From Adiantum capillus-veneris (taxonomy: Eukaryota; Streptophyta; Polypodiopsida; Polypodiales; Pteridaceae), in assembly GCA_014529385.2 (NCBI GenBank), contig CM043942.1, positions 56,731,340 through 56,795,339 of the forward strand: 64,000 bases of DNA, given 5' to 3'. The translations under genes were made by a program, and so were the position numbers. Below are positions 33,524 to 44,050 of this stretch, piece after piece. Each line of letters opens with the position of its first letter. Position 1 is the stretch's first letter. Below the pieces are notes generated by a model. The model had not been told where the DNA came from. It searched no databases and worked only from the letters and a program-made list of their open reading frames with translations.

Positions 33524-33653
33524 TTTCTATTTAAAAAAAGGTGACACACAAGTGCTAATAGCCCACCACTCCTATTGTGATACTTCAAGGTATGGTTGGG
33601 TTTTGTCTTATTGTTGGTATGCCATAAGAACATCCAGTATCATTGCCACCTTG

Positions 33654-33874
33654 TGTTGATGCGGAATGGATCAGTGGAGGTGTGTGCATGGAGATGGAGA
33701 GAGCAAAGAGAGGGAGAGAGAATACACAGAGATTGGGGTGGAGATCCCAAATCCTCTCAATGTGAGAATGAGAGAGTGAACTCCTTATTCTCATGTTATA
33801 TGAAAGAATAAGGAATAAGTGGGTGGCCAAACACGGGAAAATACGGGCACAAAGCACACCGTATTTACCTAACA
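33654..33874 (-). repeat. Copia LTR (3' LTR of a minus-strand element)
   Basis: On the plus strand it starts TGTTGATGCGG and ends CCTAACA; on the minus strand it starts TGTTAGGTAAATACGG. A purine-rich AGTGCGAGAT lies next to it at 33875-33890 on the minus strand as polypurine tract. The left boundary is inferred from resemblance to the starts of the other copia LTRs here. Confidence 0.65.
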
Positions 33875-33959
33875 ATCTCGCACTAAAGGCTGTGTGCCGA
33901 TAAGTGGCGAGAAGACTAGACTACAACTAGTATGTACAAAAGGTGAGAGAAGATAAATC

Positions 33960-34370
33960 TCAACCTATGCCCACTGGCTCACTCCAAATACGTGAGTGCA
34001 TCTGTAACCACTCTAGCATAAAAGCAAAGTGTGTACCACTGGGGCTAGAGCCACAATGACACTCCTGCTGCTGCAGGTATGTAGTGAGAACCTGCAATGC
34101 TCCACTATGCACAATGCCAATGTCAGCCATCTCCGCACGACTGACAACTCTCATTGCAAATGCACCAACCGCATAAGCAAGATCAGGTCTCCAGACCAAA
34201 ATTTTCAGACATGAGAGCCAAAAGCTGGTGAAACATGCACTGTGTGCCAACCTATCGCTGTCAGCAACCTCAATGCCAAATGCATTTTCATCAGGAATCA
34301 CCTGAATATGCATCACAATGTCAGCACCAACTGGCAAAGGCATCTTCGCTGAGAAAGACTGCAAAACCAA
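33960..34370 (-). pseudogene. Copia RT/RNase H boundary fragment
   Basis: A 136-codon minus-strand frame contains RPDLAYAVGAF near 34150-34190. This is the motif that marks the RT-RNase H junction in copia elements (compare TRPDIAFAVGV near 53510 and TRPDLNYTVG near 62280). The remainder of the frame is not recognisable, so only the short motif supports the call. Confidence 0.4.
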
Positions 34371-34659
34371 AAAATCAGCCCCATTGCATCAGCCTCAAAC
34401 ATGTCAGATGCATCATAAAACCATGCATCAGTCTCTGGTTCAAACTGACCAAGTTGTGCATCCCCAAAGATACGATGTCTCCACAAGACAAATGCACAAC
34501 CGGCTCTACATGTAGCACATCGGCAAAAGAGACATGTCACATCTCACGCTCCAAACATGGCTGCAAAAACACAGAGACTGCATCGTCTCGTGGTAAGAAA
34601 TGTGCAAAGGGTATACAAGACCACTCCTAGCACCTCTAGCTAGCACTAATGATCCCTAT

Positions 34660-35215
34660 GCATCACAAACGATTTCTCTTCAAGCAATATACAATGTCCA
34701 CAACTTTGCAATTGACACACTGAAATCATGCTCTGATTGAGTCCTGGTACATAGAGTATATCACGTAGCGTAAGCAATGCATCGCTAGGTAAAGACCAGA
34801 AAATATCTCCAGCACCCTCTATATCAAATGCTGAACATCAACAAACTGCACACAATCAAGTCTCCCACTAGAGAAAGAGAAAAACAAATCACTACGAGGT
34901 GTCACGTGAAAAACTGCATGCTCGTCTAGGAGAAAATGTGTAGACAATGTGCTATCCAAGACACAAAGTAGTCCAAAGGCAAGCTAGACTCAAACGTGAC
35001 ATGCCCGTCACAAGCATCTCTAGCATCCTCACACTAGCCTCATGCATTTGCCTCTTTCGTTGCCTCATACGCCTGAAGCAAAAACGCCTAATGTGCCCTG
35101 TGTGATCACAATGCCAACATCGCATGTATCGGAAACTACAAGATCGTCGTCTCCCATGAGTCATCACTGTAGACTCTAAATTGTCAAAATGTTTGCAACC
35201 ATAAGTGAATGGCAA
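34660..35215 (-). pseudogene. Copia gag knuckle and protease-downstream fragment
   Basis: On the minus strand CWHCDHTGHIRRFC (C-x2-C-x4-H-x4-C, intact) lies near 35090-35135. After it, across frameshifts, come LFFSFSSGRLDCVQF and RDILYVPGLNQSMISVCQL (about 34700-34780), typical of the segment between copia protease and integrase. The protease active site itself is not readable. Confidence 0.6.
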
Positions 35216-35914
35216 AGAAACAAACTATGGTGAGAAATCTTGGGAGAAATCCGACAGAGTCTCTCCTATAAACTGAGCAAAAAACTCAAGTACAACTCAA
35301 CCATAAACCATGCCAAATTGGCAACAAAGTGGGAAGATCACTTGACCACTATATATAATCATGAAACCCATGATGAATTGCATCAAAATCGATGCACACA
35401 TATGCATAAACAACTCCACAATCTGCAAACTCTACAAGCATACAATCTGGGACAAACTGCTGAAACGTGCGTAAAGCGCATAACCATATACACAAGTAGA
35501 GATCAAAGTGGCTCAAAACGCATCCCACAAGAGAAACTGGCAGCAAAATTCTGCAAAAACTTGTGAAACCTATGTGACAGCCTGTCTGTAGCCACACAAG
35601 CATATGCAATCCTCACTCTGCGAAACACTAAATTGTGTCCAAGTTGTCAAAGTGAGAGTAAATACTCAATCACTATCAAAGTGGGAATATATCGACCATT
35701 GTACAAGGTGGCATAACACTACAAACTTTTAAGACGCGGAAGAACGGACAGAGTTTCCTTTGCAAAATGAGCCAAAACTCAACGCGAAGTGCAAAAAATA
35801 ATATTGCAGATAACTGCCAGAGTGGGAGTAAACCTCGACCACTATAGTCTAAGGAGAACTCTAAATCATAAACCATAACACTAGCATGCATATCTCTTCT
35901 AAAATACTAGTAGC

Positions 35915-37690
35915 ATCCTACCACACTATCATCACATTCACTCTTTGTACATGTACACTTGTGCTTCTAGTGATTCTTCTTCACCTTGGGATTTAGGAGG
36001 AATAGATTCAGTAATAGTTTACCTCTTTCTTTTTATGATATCTATAATTTCTTCATGAAACTGACTTTTAGCTGTGCCAAGAACTTCACCCAAGGTAAAT
36101 CAACTTTGCTATTCAAAATCCTTTCCTCCAACACCTGCTTTAAGTTTGTGGCAGATTCAATGTCAGATTGTAGTCTATATGTAGGCCTTTTGGCTTTGCT
36201 TTTCCTTGCTCTTTCTTATTCAATGTAGATGCTTCCTCCATAGGAACCTCATAAGGAGGAGGCACCTATGGTGAAGCCTCATAAGAAGGTCATGGATCCT
36301 TTCTTCCTCCAGCTGTTGTGACCCTTTTCAAAGTAGAGGGACATGCATCTCCATTCTCACGTCTACGCTTCTCTTCCACAATTACTTCATTGTTATGGCA
36401 TTTTACAAGATAGGCATGCACTGATAAAGAGTCCATAGGATTGCCAAACTTGTTTTATGGCATATGCAATCACCAGATTCATGTAATACCTATTTAGCTA
36501 CCTTCCTTTTTTGGTTGATGCCACTACACACGGACACAAATATTGACCTCCCAAAAGCATCTTGAGTAGACTTTAACCCTTTATTTTTAATTAGATCTAT
36601 CTTTGCCCCATAGGTAGCAGATCCATTGCAGAGATGGCATGATTGGTTAGCATATCCTCCACTAACTTTTGCAAACCCCCTTTTTCCAAAGTTAGTTCGT
36701 AACCGCATACCTGTCTCTTGCAAAGGGATCTTCCCATCCTTAAAAAACACAAGATTCCGTTTTAAGGCATCACTAAGGCCATCACAATTCCTTCTGCCAT
36801 GGTCTGTGCTATCACACCATATGCATTTGTGCACAAATCCTTCTTTGCTTTGGGATTTATATCCAGCAGCTTTTCCTTTCTCCTCAAGACTTGTCAAATT
36901 TAACTTCATTCTTGCATGCCTTACAAGCTATAAAGATAGAATTATCACCTTTTGGGCTCACAAAACAGGATTTGCAGAATTTCAATTATGCTGGAGGTAA
37001 AAGTAGCACCATTCACCACAATCTTGTCCCTACAACGTTGCCTCTTAGCAAGCAATGAGATTGTATCTTCAACCCATTTCCACTTAGCCTTTAAGACAAT
37101 GTTCTGCATTCTTATATCAAGGAGTAGCTCTAAATTTTCTTAGAGCTCAAGACTTGTAGCTTGTTTTTCACTATCCAAAGTAGCGTTTTTTTGTTCTTGA
37201 CAGCTGAGCATAGTGCCACAAAACTTTCTCCATCAACAGTTCAGTGATGAAAGTTCTTCTTTTGGCTTTGCAACCCATTCAAGAAAGTTCGTTTTGTAAC
37301 CCTTTTAGAGTCCTCCATGAAGTATCCCCCTTTAGGGATAATTTGAATCACTCCCAACCTCCTCCATGCTCCTCCCCGATTCCCCTTACATGATCTCTAA
37401 TCTCAAGGACCACAACAAGCTCAAAGCTACGAATCATGTCCACCTCTAGAAATTGTTGTAGCTCCATCTCCTCACATAACCACAAAGATGCTTTGTGAAA
37501 TATTTCCTTTGAATTGGTTGATTTTTTTCACAATAAATTGAAGGTATTTGGCTAATGACACCCCCCTTCTTTTTGCAGCATGTTGTTGTTACATAAACAT
37601 AGCAAATGCTTGCAACATTTTCATTGTGCCTTGATCAAGGCGCATGTAGTATTTTTCTTGTTGATCCATAGATATAATTATTTGTATTTA
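35915..37690 (-). pseudogene. gag: Gypsy gag (element D) with CCHC-like knuckle
   Basis: On the minus strand gag starts near 37668 (MDQQEKYYMRLDQGTMKML). Across frameshifts it reads RTFLEWVAKPKEEL near 37290, then EKQATSLEL and KWKWVEDTISLLAKRQRCRD near 37030-37095, an acidic helical segment seen in plant gypsy gags. The frame 36490-36909 is open for 139 codons and contains CIWCDSTDHGRRNC (C-x2-C-x4-H-x4-C). Downstream, LKQVLEERILNSKVDL and then LGEVLGTAKSQFHEE near 36060-36140 lead towards protease. The element is cut off at about 35915. Confidence 0.75.
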
Positions 37691-37728
37691 AATAGTTGAA
37701 AAAATATTTTGAATCCTCACCCGGGCTG

Positions 37729-37745
37729 CTTACGTCGGGCTCACC
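37729..37745 (-). other. Candidate primer binding site of element D
   Basis: On the minus strand TGGTGAGCCCGACGTAAG, whose complement ends in CACCA. It lies between the LTR (from 37752) and the gag start. The tRNA is not identified. Confidence 0.55.
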
Positions 37746-37751
37746 AGAAAG

Positions 37752-39784
37752 TGTGTCAAAAAGTGTGCGGTCTAGCTGAGAATGTGCGTACCTTGGGCTG
37801 TGAGAGTTTGTGATGAGAATCACAAACACTTTGTGCAAAAGTTCTTATGGAAAAATCACTAAACCTCTTCCTAAATATGGTTTAATGTAACATTTATGCA
37901 CTAGTAACTTGTGTGTAGCGGAAATAGTGAAGAGTGAGCATTCCTTAAGAGTAGATTCTTTATGAGCATAAAGAGAGTGCTCAATTGGAGATAGCAACAT
38001 AACATTACACCTAGCTAGCTTGGAAATGATATAACTTGAAAAGAGAAAGAAATAGAACAATTTACAACAGTTGAGGATCGGATTTTCATGGAGCCGGTCC
38101 CCTCCAAAAGGCTTTGTATTATAGCTTCTCCCATCAAGGGAGACTTTGTACAATACAATTCTTTGTGTTTTCAATAACTAGCAGTGGCAGTGCAATGAAG
38201 ATGGAAGCTTAGCACTAAGCAACACTTGAAACAAACATTAATTCCTTGTTGGTCTCGGACCCAAGACCTCACACACCTTCGAAGATGGTGAGAGCTAGCG
38301 AGGTATGAGAATAGATTGAGAGGAAAAAGAAGTACTCTTTCGAGAAAGAAGTATTTCTCCTCACATAATCACTCATAAAAGCTTATCATAGCTTAGTAAT
38401 TAGCATGGACGAGAAGATGAGCATGCACTGAAGCTTGGCTCTTGGTTGGATTTTCATCACAAAGCCAAGAGTTGTTGGTGTAGGCTTCCTTCTCCAAGCT
38501 TGGAGTAGATGATGAGCTTTCCATTAAATCTTGAGAAGGAGAGAGAGAGAGAGAGTCTTCTTGCTTCACACTGAGATTGTGTGAGTGTGTGTGTGATAAT
38601 GCCTTGTAAAATTCAGCGCCTCTCTCTCTTGGTCGACCCCTCTTGCTAATTACTCTTGCTAGCACCCTATTGGTCCTTGCAGGGCTTAACCAATAGTAAA
38701 TTAGGGGTAAAATTGATAGTCTTCTGACAAGTGTCCCTCTTTTCCCTTTTGTGAGAGCTTTAGGTAATTTAATTAATTAACTTAACTCTCTTTGGACCTT
38801 TTTATCTTCTGGCCAATAGGAATCAGGCAAGCCATTGGGCTGCTTGATGCTCATTGGACCCTTGGGAGACTGCCCAATAGTCTTCTGGGAAGCTTAATTT
38901 TCATTGGTTCTTATCAAGTGTTTAAAAATGTATTTAAACTAGACTTACTCTAGCTTAATTCTCATTGGTCCACCTCTATGTCCATCCAATAGGATTTGTT
39001 AACACTTGTGGGCAACTGGGCTAGGGGTTAAATTGATAGTCTTCTGACAAGTGTCCCTCTTTTCCTTTTGTGAGAGCTTTAGGTAATTTAATTAATTAAA
39101 TTAACTCTCTTTGGACCTTTTTATCTTCTGGCAAATAGGAATCAGGCAAGCCATTGGGCTGCTTGATGCTCATTGGACCCTTGGGAGACTGCCCAATAGT
39201 CTTCTGGGAAGCTTAATTTTCTTCAATGGTTCTTATCAAGTGTTTAAAAAATGTATTTAACTAGACTTACTCTAGCTTAATTCTCATTGGTCCACCTCTA
39301 TGTCCATCCAATAGGATTTGAGTACACCTGTGGGAACTGGGCTAGGGGGACTGGCATGTGTCCACTATGCCTTTTGTGTAAAGGGGAGCCTTTGAGAGTG
39401 TGTGTGTGTGTTTCTCTCTCATTCCTACTAAAAGCGCTTGCCCCTTCCTATGTAGGAGCTTTGTTGACTTTTTGGTACACTCATAAGCATCAATTTTTTA
39501 TTAAGCTTGGCCATTTGGACTTACCTTTGAATTTTAGAAACTTTTGAATTCTGAAAGTTTAATGGGCTGAAACTTAGGGTCCTTGAAGCCCATTGTTGCA
39601 CATGCTCTTTTGCAGATGGCCCCCTTTTGGATCCCTCTTTTTACCTCCTTTGAATCCCTACTATTGCCTGTCTGCCAGTTTACCCAATATTCTAGCTTTT
39701 TCTCCCTGGATACATCCCCATATTAAATGATCAATTTAACATGAGAAAATCATTTAGGAGAATTAGATATTAGTTATTATGACA
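37752..39784 (-). repeat. ~2 kb gypsy LTR (element D)
   Basis: On the plus strand it starts TGTGTCAAAAAG and ends TTATTATGACA. On the left it abuts a primer site and gag; on the right it abuts a polypurine tract (minus strand TTCAAGAGAGAGGTAA) and an integrase-chromodomain end. One LTR thus borders the start of one copy and the end of another. It contains a ~320-bp internal tandem duplication. Confidence 0.75.
38702..39345 (+). repeat. ~320-bp tandem duplication inside LTR D
   Basis: The unit starting TAGGGGT(A/T)AAATTGATAG occurs at 38702-39021 and 39022-39345 with few differences. Each unit itself holds several ATTCTCATTGGTCC/CCAATAG-like short repeats. Confidence 0.85.
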
Positions 39785-41300
39785 TTACCTCTCTCTTGAA
39801 ATCATAGTGTCCTCGACTATGTAGTAGAGAAGATAAAGCATAATCATTAGTCCGTTTGCATAGCGGGTAGAGGATCCCTATTTTAACCTATGACATCATT
39901 CTAGAGTGGGATGACTAATCCACTTGGTGCTTGAGAGACACCGTGTGCCGCAGCATGTCTGCACATTTAGTCCATATCAACCTTCCGTAGTAGAGTGACA
40001 AGCTCTACTTGGTGTTTGGTAGACGTCGTCTCCACAAACTTGATCCTAAGCATGCATACTCAATTAACATATGTGCACATTAAAGAAAAGAGAGTTTATA
40101 AGACAAAGAATTTGTTCATTTAAACATTTTTACATTTGGTTACTCTAGCAAATCATTGTAAGCATTGACAAGGTTTTGGTTATCCTTTAAATTGTATGCC
40201 TTGCATCCATCTAGGATCTTCAAAAGGATAATTCTTAAACTTAATAAGATATCCTCTGATAGTCTTACCACCTATCAATACCTTGTCTTCATGTCGGAGA
40301 ATGGACTCGGGCTACAACACCTCTTCTTGGTCCTCGATCTCGGTGGGTCTTCAATGATTGTTTTTTGAGGTGGATCTCCTTTGTAAGGCTTTAGTAGGCT
40401 CACATGGAAAGATTGTGTATGAGCCAATGGTCAGGAAACTTGAGTTGATAGGCCATCTCATTGATTGGCCTAAGAATCTGAAAGGGACCGTTGTACCTTT
40501 TTGCTAGTTTAGCATAGTACTTTTGGTGTCCTATAGGATTCTTGCCCATCTTTGCCTTAGTCGAGCCTTGGGGAAAGTTAAGCAAGACCCAATCATTTTC
40601 TTTAAAGGCTAGAGCTCTTCTGTGATTATTAGCAGTAGCCTTTTGCCTTTGCTGAGATATGGATATAGCATCCTAATCTTTTGAAAAGATTCTTGTAGGT
40701 CTCGGCTATATCATTTGCAGCGAAGATCTGCCCGTGTACTTTCAGTGCAGGGGTCTTTTTGATCTTCCCTCAATCACCTTGAATAGGTGCTTTTCCCATG
40801 GAAAAAATGTACAGTGTTATTGTAAGCTACTCACTAAAGGTAAGTATTCTCCCATTGGATCTTTGATTACTCTGTGACATAAGCTTTTAGTTGATCGAGA
40901 ATTATTAGGCTAGCTATTTCAGTTTGGCATCCGTTTGTGGGTGATTAGCTGAAGAGGAAATTTAGTCTTGTACCTAAATTTTCAAAGAGACCTTCCATAA
41001 ATTACTGGTCATTCTAGGATCTCTATCCAACACTATGAATGTTGGCAAGCCATGGTAATTCTAGATTTGTGTTATAAAGAGGGTTGCCATTTGATGGGAT
41101 TTGATTGTCTTTTTGACAGGTATGAAATGTGCTTGTTTGCTAAACATGTCACTATCGTCCATATTCTTGTATTCCCATGGATAGACTTGGCAATCCAAAG
41201 ATAAAATCCATGGATATGCTATCCCATGGAGAATTCGGGATTGGCAAAGGTTGAAGCAATCCAAGTTGCTTCCCCCTATCAACTTTTTCTAGCTACTTTT
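39785..41300 (-). pseudogene. Gypsy integrase and chromodomain (second copy of element D)
   Basis: On the minus strand the integrase core is visible at 41061-41282 (FSKQAHFIPVKKTIKSHQMA, downstream of the first Asp region). The C-terminal part is at 40400-40585: YYAKLAKRYNGPFQILRPI and LKFPDHWLIHN. A chromodomain follows at about 40150-40330 as GGKTIRGYLIKFKNYPFED then WMQ. Frameshifts are frequent. The segment ends in a polypurine tract at the LTR. Upstream RT is absent, the coding being cut near 41300. Confidence 0.8.
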
Positions 41301-41605
41301 CTAGAATTTGGATATTTTTAGCTACTTTTCTTGTTTTTAGGTTGTTGGTAGGCACCTTGAGAAACTAGACAAGCAAGTTTGAGGTCATTTGGATAATTTT
41401 TAGCTACTTTTCTAGAATTTAAGGTTGTTGATTGACATTGTGGCTGTTTTGACAAGGGGATTTGTTTTTTTTTTTTGCATCAAGAGTTCTTGGTGTGTCC
41501 AATAGATCATCTCACTAACTTGTATACTTTTGATTTTATAGGGAGATTGGAAGTAGCTTGGGAAGTTACCATATAGAATTGACTACACCATAATTGAGCT
41601 ACTAT
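41301..41605 (+). other. AT-rich segment with short direct repeats
   Basis: TTTTAGCTACTTTTCT occurs three times (near 41285, 41317 and 41397). No gene is seen. Because a primer-site-like sequence follows at 41606, part of this could be the end of a degraded LTR. Confidence 0.4.
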
Positions 41606-43350
41606 TGGTATCAGAAACTAGGTATTCATTTTCATTATGGAGTTCAAGTCTTTAGTACCTAAGGTCAAGTCGTTTTGTTACCAATCAAGGTTATAATTGA
41701 GAGACTAAAAGCAGAGTATCTATAAAATAAAGCATAAACAAAGGGAAGCCTTTAAAGACTATAGTCAAAGAATATAGTCAAAGAAGTGTTGGACACTTAC
41801 TCCGACTCAAGTTCCAAGATGTCTTCTCTTTTGACCCAATTGGGGACTGGAACCTCTCTTACATTCAAGCACATTTTGACCTTCTACAAGATTAACAAGC
41901 ACGGGGCTCAAATTTATAAGGAACCTAGCAAGGAGTATGTAGTAAGGGTAGATGATCATACAATTGAGTTTGAAGAGGAGGTTAGGTCTAACAAGAAAGA
42001 TACCTTCTACATGAACCAAAATAGTACGCAATACCTCAAAATACAAAATATTGTAGACCAATAGGGATTGGAGGTTGACACTTTGATTCCAAACATGGAC
42101 ATAAAAGAGGGACTAGAGCTAGAAGGATATGATTGATAGACACCAAGCTTTGAAAGTGTATACCTATTGACAACCCAAGGCTTGGAGTCTATTGTTGGGA
42201 GGACAACAATGTTATGGAATTGATTTGGACTTCTCATACTAAACCAGGTCAAATGACACTCTTAAAAATCATGTATATTTCCAAAATAAGAAAGAGGGGC
42301 TTAGGTAACCTTCTTGTCCATCTCTTCAAGGATTGTTATAACAATAACTTTGTAATGATGACTCCTAAAGAGATTGAACATACAAAATACCAAGGATACT
42401 CAATCCAAGAAGTCATTATGGATACAATACTTGAAATTGAATAGAGCATTGTGTCAAACAAAAGAGCATTTGGTAGCATGACCAATTAGCGAGGAAATTA
42501 TATCAATGATGTAAATTGGGAAAGAAGTGCAAAAAAACCAGCCAAGAGAGTGGGTGCAAAGCATCATGTAGGGTCAGACCAACTAATTTTCAAAAATGGA
42601 TTAAAAAATACAGCGAATCACCGGATCCATATGACCATCGAGCAAGCTTCAGATAGGTTCTAAGAGTTGAACATGCAATGGAACTCCACAGTCAGTTTGA
42701 GGGGTTTAGGCTAACCTCAGAGAGAAAATCTTTGACTTGGTTCTAGGCCATACCTCCTGAATCTATTATGGTTCTACCAACTTTCACTATCATAGTTTTT
42801 TTCTTCTTGCTCAAAAATGGGAATCAAACATAGCACTGTAGCACAAATCTATAGCTTCAAACAGAAACATGGAGAAAACATAAGAGATTGAGTGAGTTAG
42901 ATGAGGCAATACATTGATTTATTTTTCTGATGAAGATTTGAACCAAGGAAAGGCTTGTCTCACTATTCCTAGAGGGATTGCTCAACAAGGATTTGCATGC
43001 CATTTTATAGTAAGAAACATGTAACTTGGGAAGAATGCAGCCTGGATGCAATCGACTAGTGGGATAACTGTAAAATTTCCAGTGAGGAAAGAATTGTAAA
43101 GGAGACTCAGAGTGAAAGAACCACATCAAAAGTATTGGCAGAGGAAGAACCAATAGTGGCATCTCCTGACTATGTTATTGAGGACATGCTTAAGTGCACA
43201 AATGATATGATGAATAACATGCAAAGGATGCCTATCAGTGGGCTTGGGTAGGGGAAACCTATGGGACAACCCAGATTATCAAAATGGTGTGCTCATCAAA
43301 TGGAAATGGACCAACCACAAAATAAATGAGTGCTATTATAAGCCTAAATA
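41606..43350 (+). pseudogene. gag: Plus-strand gypsy gag (element E)
   Basis: TGGTATCAGAAACTAGG at about 41606 resembles an initiator-Met primer site. Open pieces at 41786-42064 and 42214-42444 are Lys/Glu-rich and not recognised. From about 42590, across stops, the frame reads DPYDHRASFRQVLRVEHAM, SERKSLTWFQAIPPESIM and LVSLFLEGLLNKDLHAIL (to about 42995), which is the Retrotrans_gag domain. No pol follows in this orientation; coding fades by 43350. Confidence 0.65.
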
Positions 43351-44050
43351 CGATGGGAATGTCTAGTATATATTGATGAGACAATAAGGACCCCCAATGT
43401 ATAGGCATCTACCAAACATGGAAAAAATCCAAAAATTGCCTGTAGCTATGGAAAAACCACAACATATATTAGGTCAACATCCACACTGCTAGGAATAAAT
43501 GTTGTACCAATCAAGTACATGTTTTGGGGCTCATCAACACATGTAACCTAAAATCAGGAACACCAAACTACTTACCCAAAACACTCCTTGAACACTTCAT
43601 ACAAAATAAGACTTACATCTTGTACTTCAAGATAAGCAAATGAACACATAAAACATCTCATTCATAGCAAAAAATGAGAGAGAAAACTTTTAGGATAAGC
43701 AAAAGAGTATCAAAACATAGTAGTAAGCATGGTAAATACGTGCTCCATTCCTCCAAAAAATTGCCATACAAAACCCCACGAGTACTCCTCATAAATTCCT
43801 CACAAAATGTTCTTTTGCATCAGACTTAACTATATCAGATTCAACAAATTCCAACGTAACATAACACATTCTGACTGAGAAAAGTTCTAGTTAAGCATTA
43901 CCCATTTCAACACCTAGCACACCCTAGCGGTGAATTTCAAGGAAATGTGACCTGGATCTACATGTCCCTTGATCAAAATATAAAATAAAACAAAAAATTC
44001 AATCTATAGCTAAAGTAAAGCTTCCTATTCAGTTAACAATGCTATGAGAA
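43351..44050. other. No gene seen
   Basis: AT-rich sequence with no sustained frame on either strand. It lies between the plus-strand gag and the C-terminal end of the minus-strand unknown ORF. Confidence 0.5.

Larger units (their letters stand above)
30728..33539 (+). mobile_element. LINE C, 5'-truncated plant L1
   Basis: It begins inside the endonuclease (HTCP-like region, with VYGPYN near 30800) and ends in a short A-rich tail at 33532-33539. GGTGACACACA is present at 30717-30727 and 33540-33550, an 11-bp target-site duplication. An internal deletion at about 31137 joins the endonuclease end directly to the RT approach (GLIKPSQTRMLL). LINE A has roughly 830 bp more there. ORF2 is full of frameshifts. 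Confidence 0.9.
33875..35915 (-). mobile_element. Deletion derivative of a Ty1/copia element
   Basis: Internal region of the element whose 3' LTR is at 33654-33874. On the minus strand, from 35900 downwards, come a leader with motifs shared with copia B, a gag zinc knuckle, a protease/pre-integrase segment, an RT-RNase H boundary motif and the LTR. Most of gag, IN and RT are missing, and I find no 5' LTR or primer site at the right edge, where gypsy coding begins near 35915. Confidence 0.65.
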
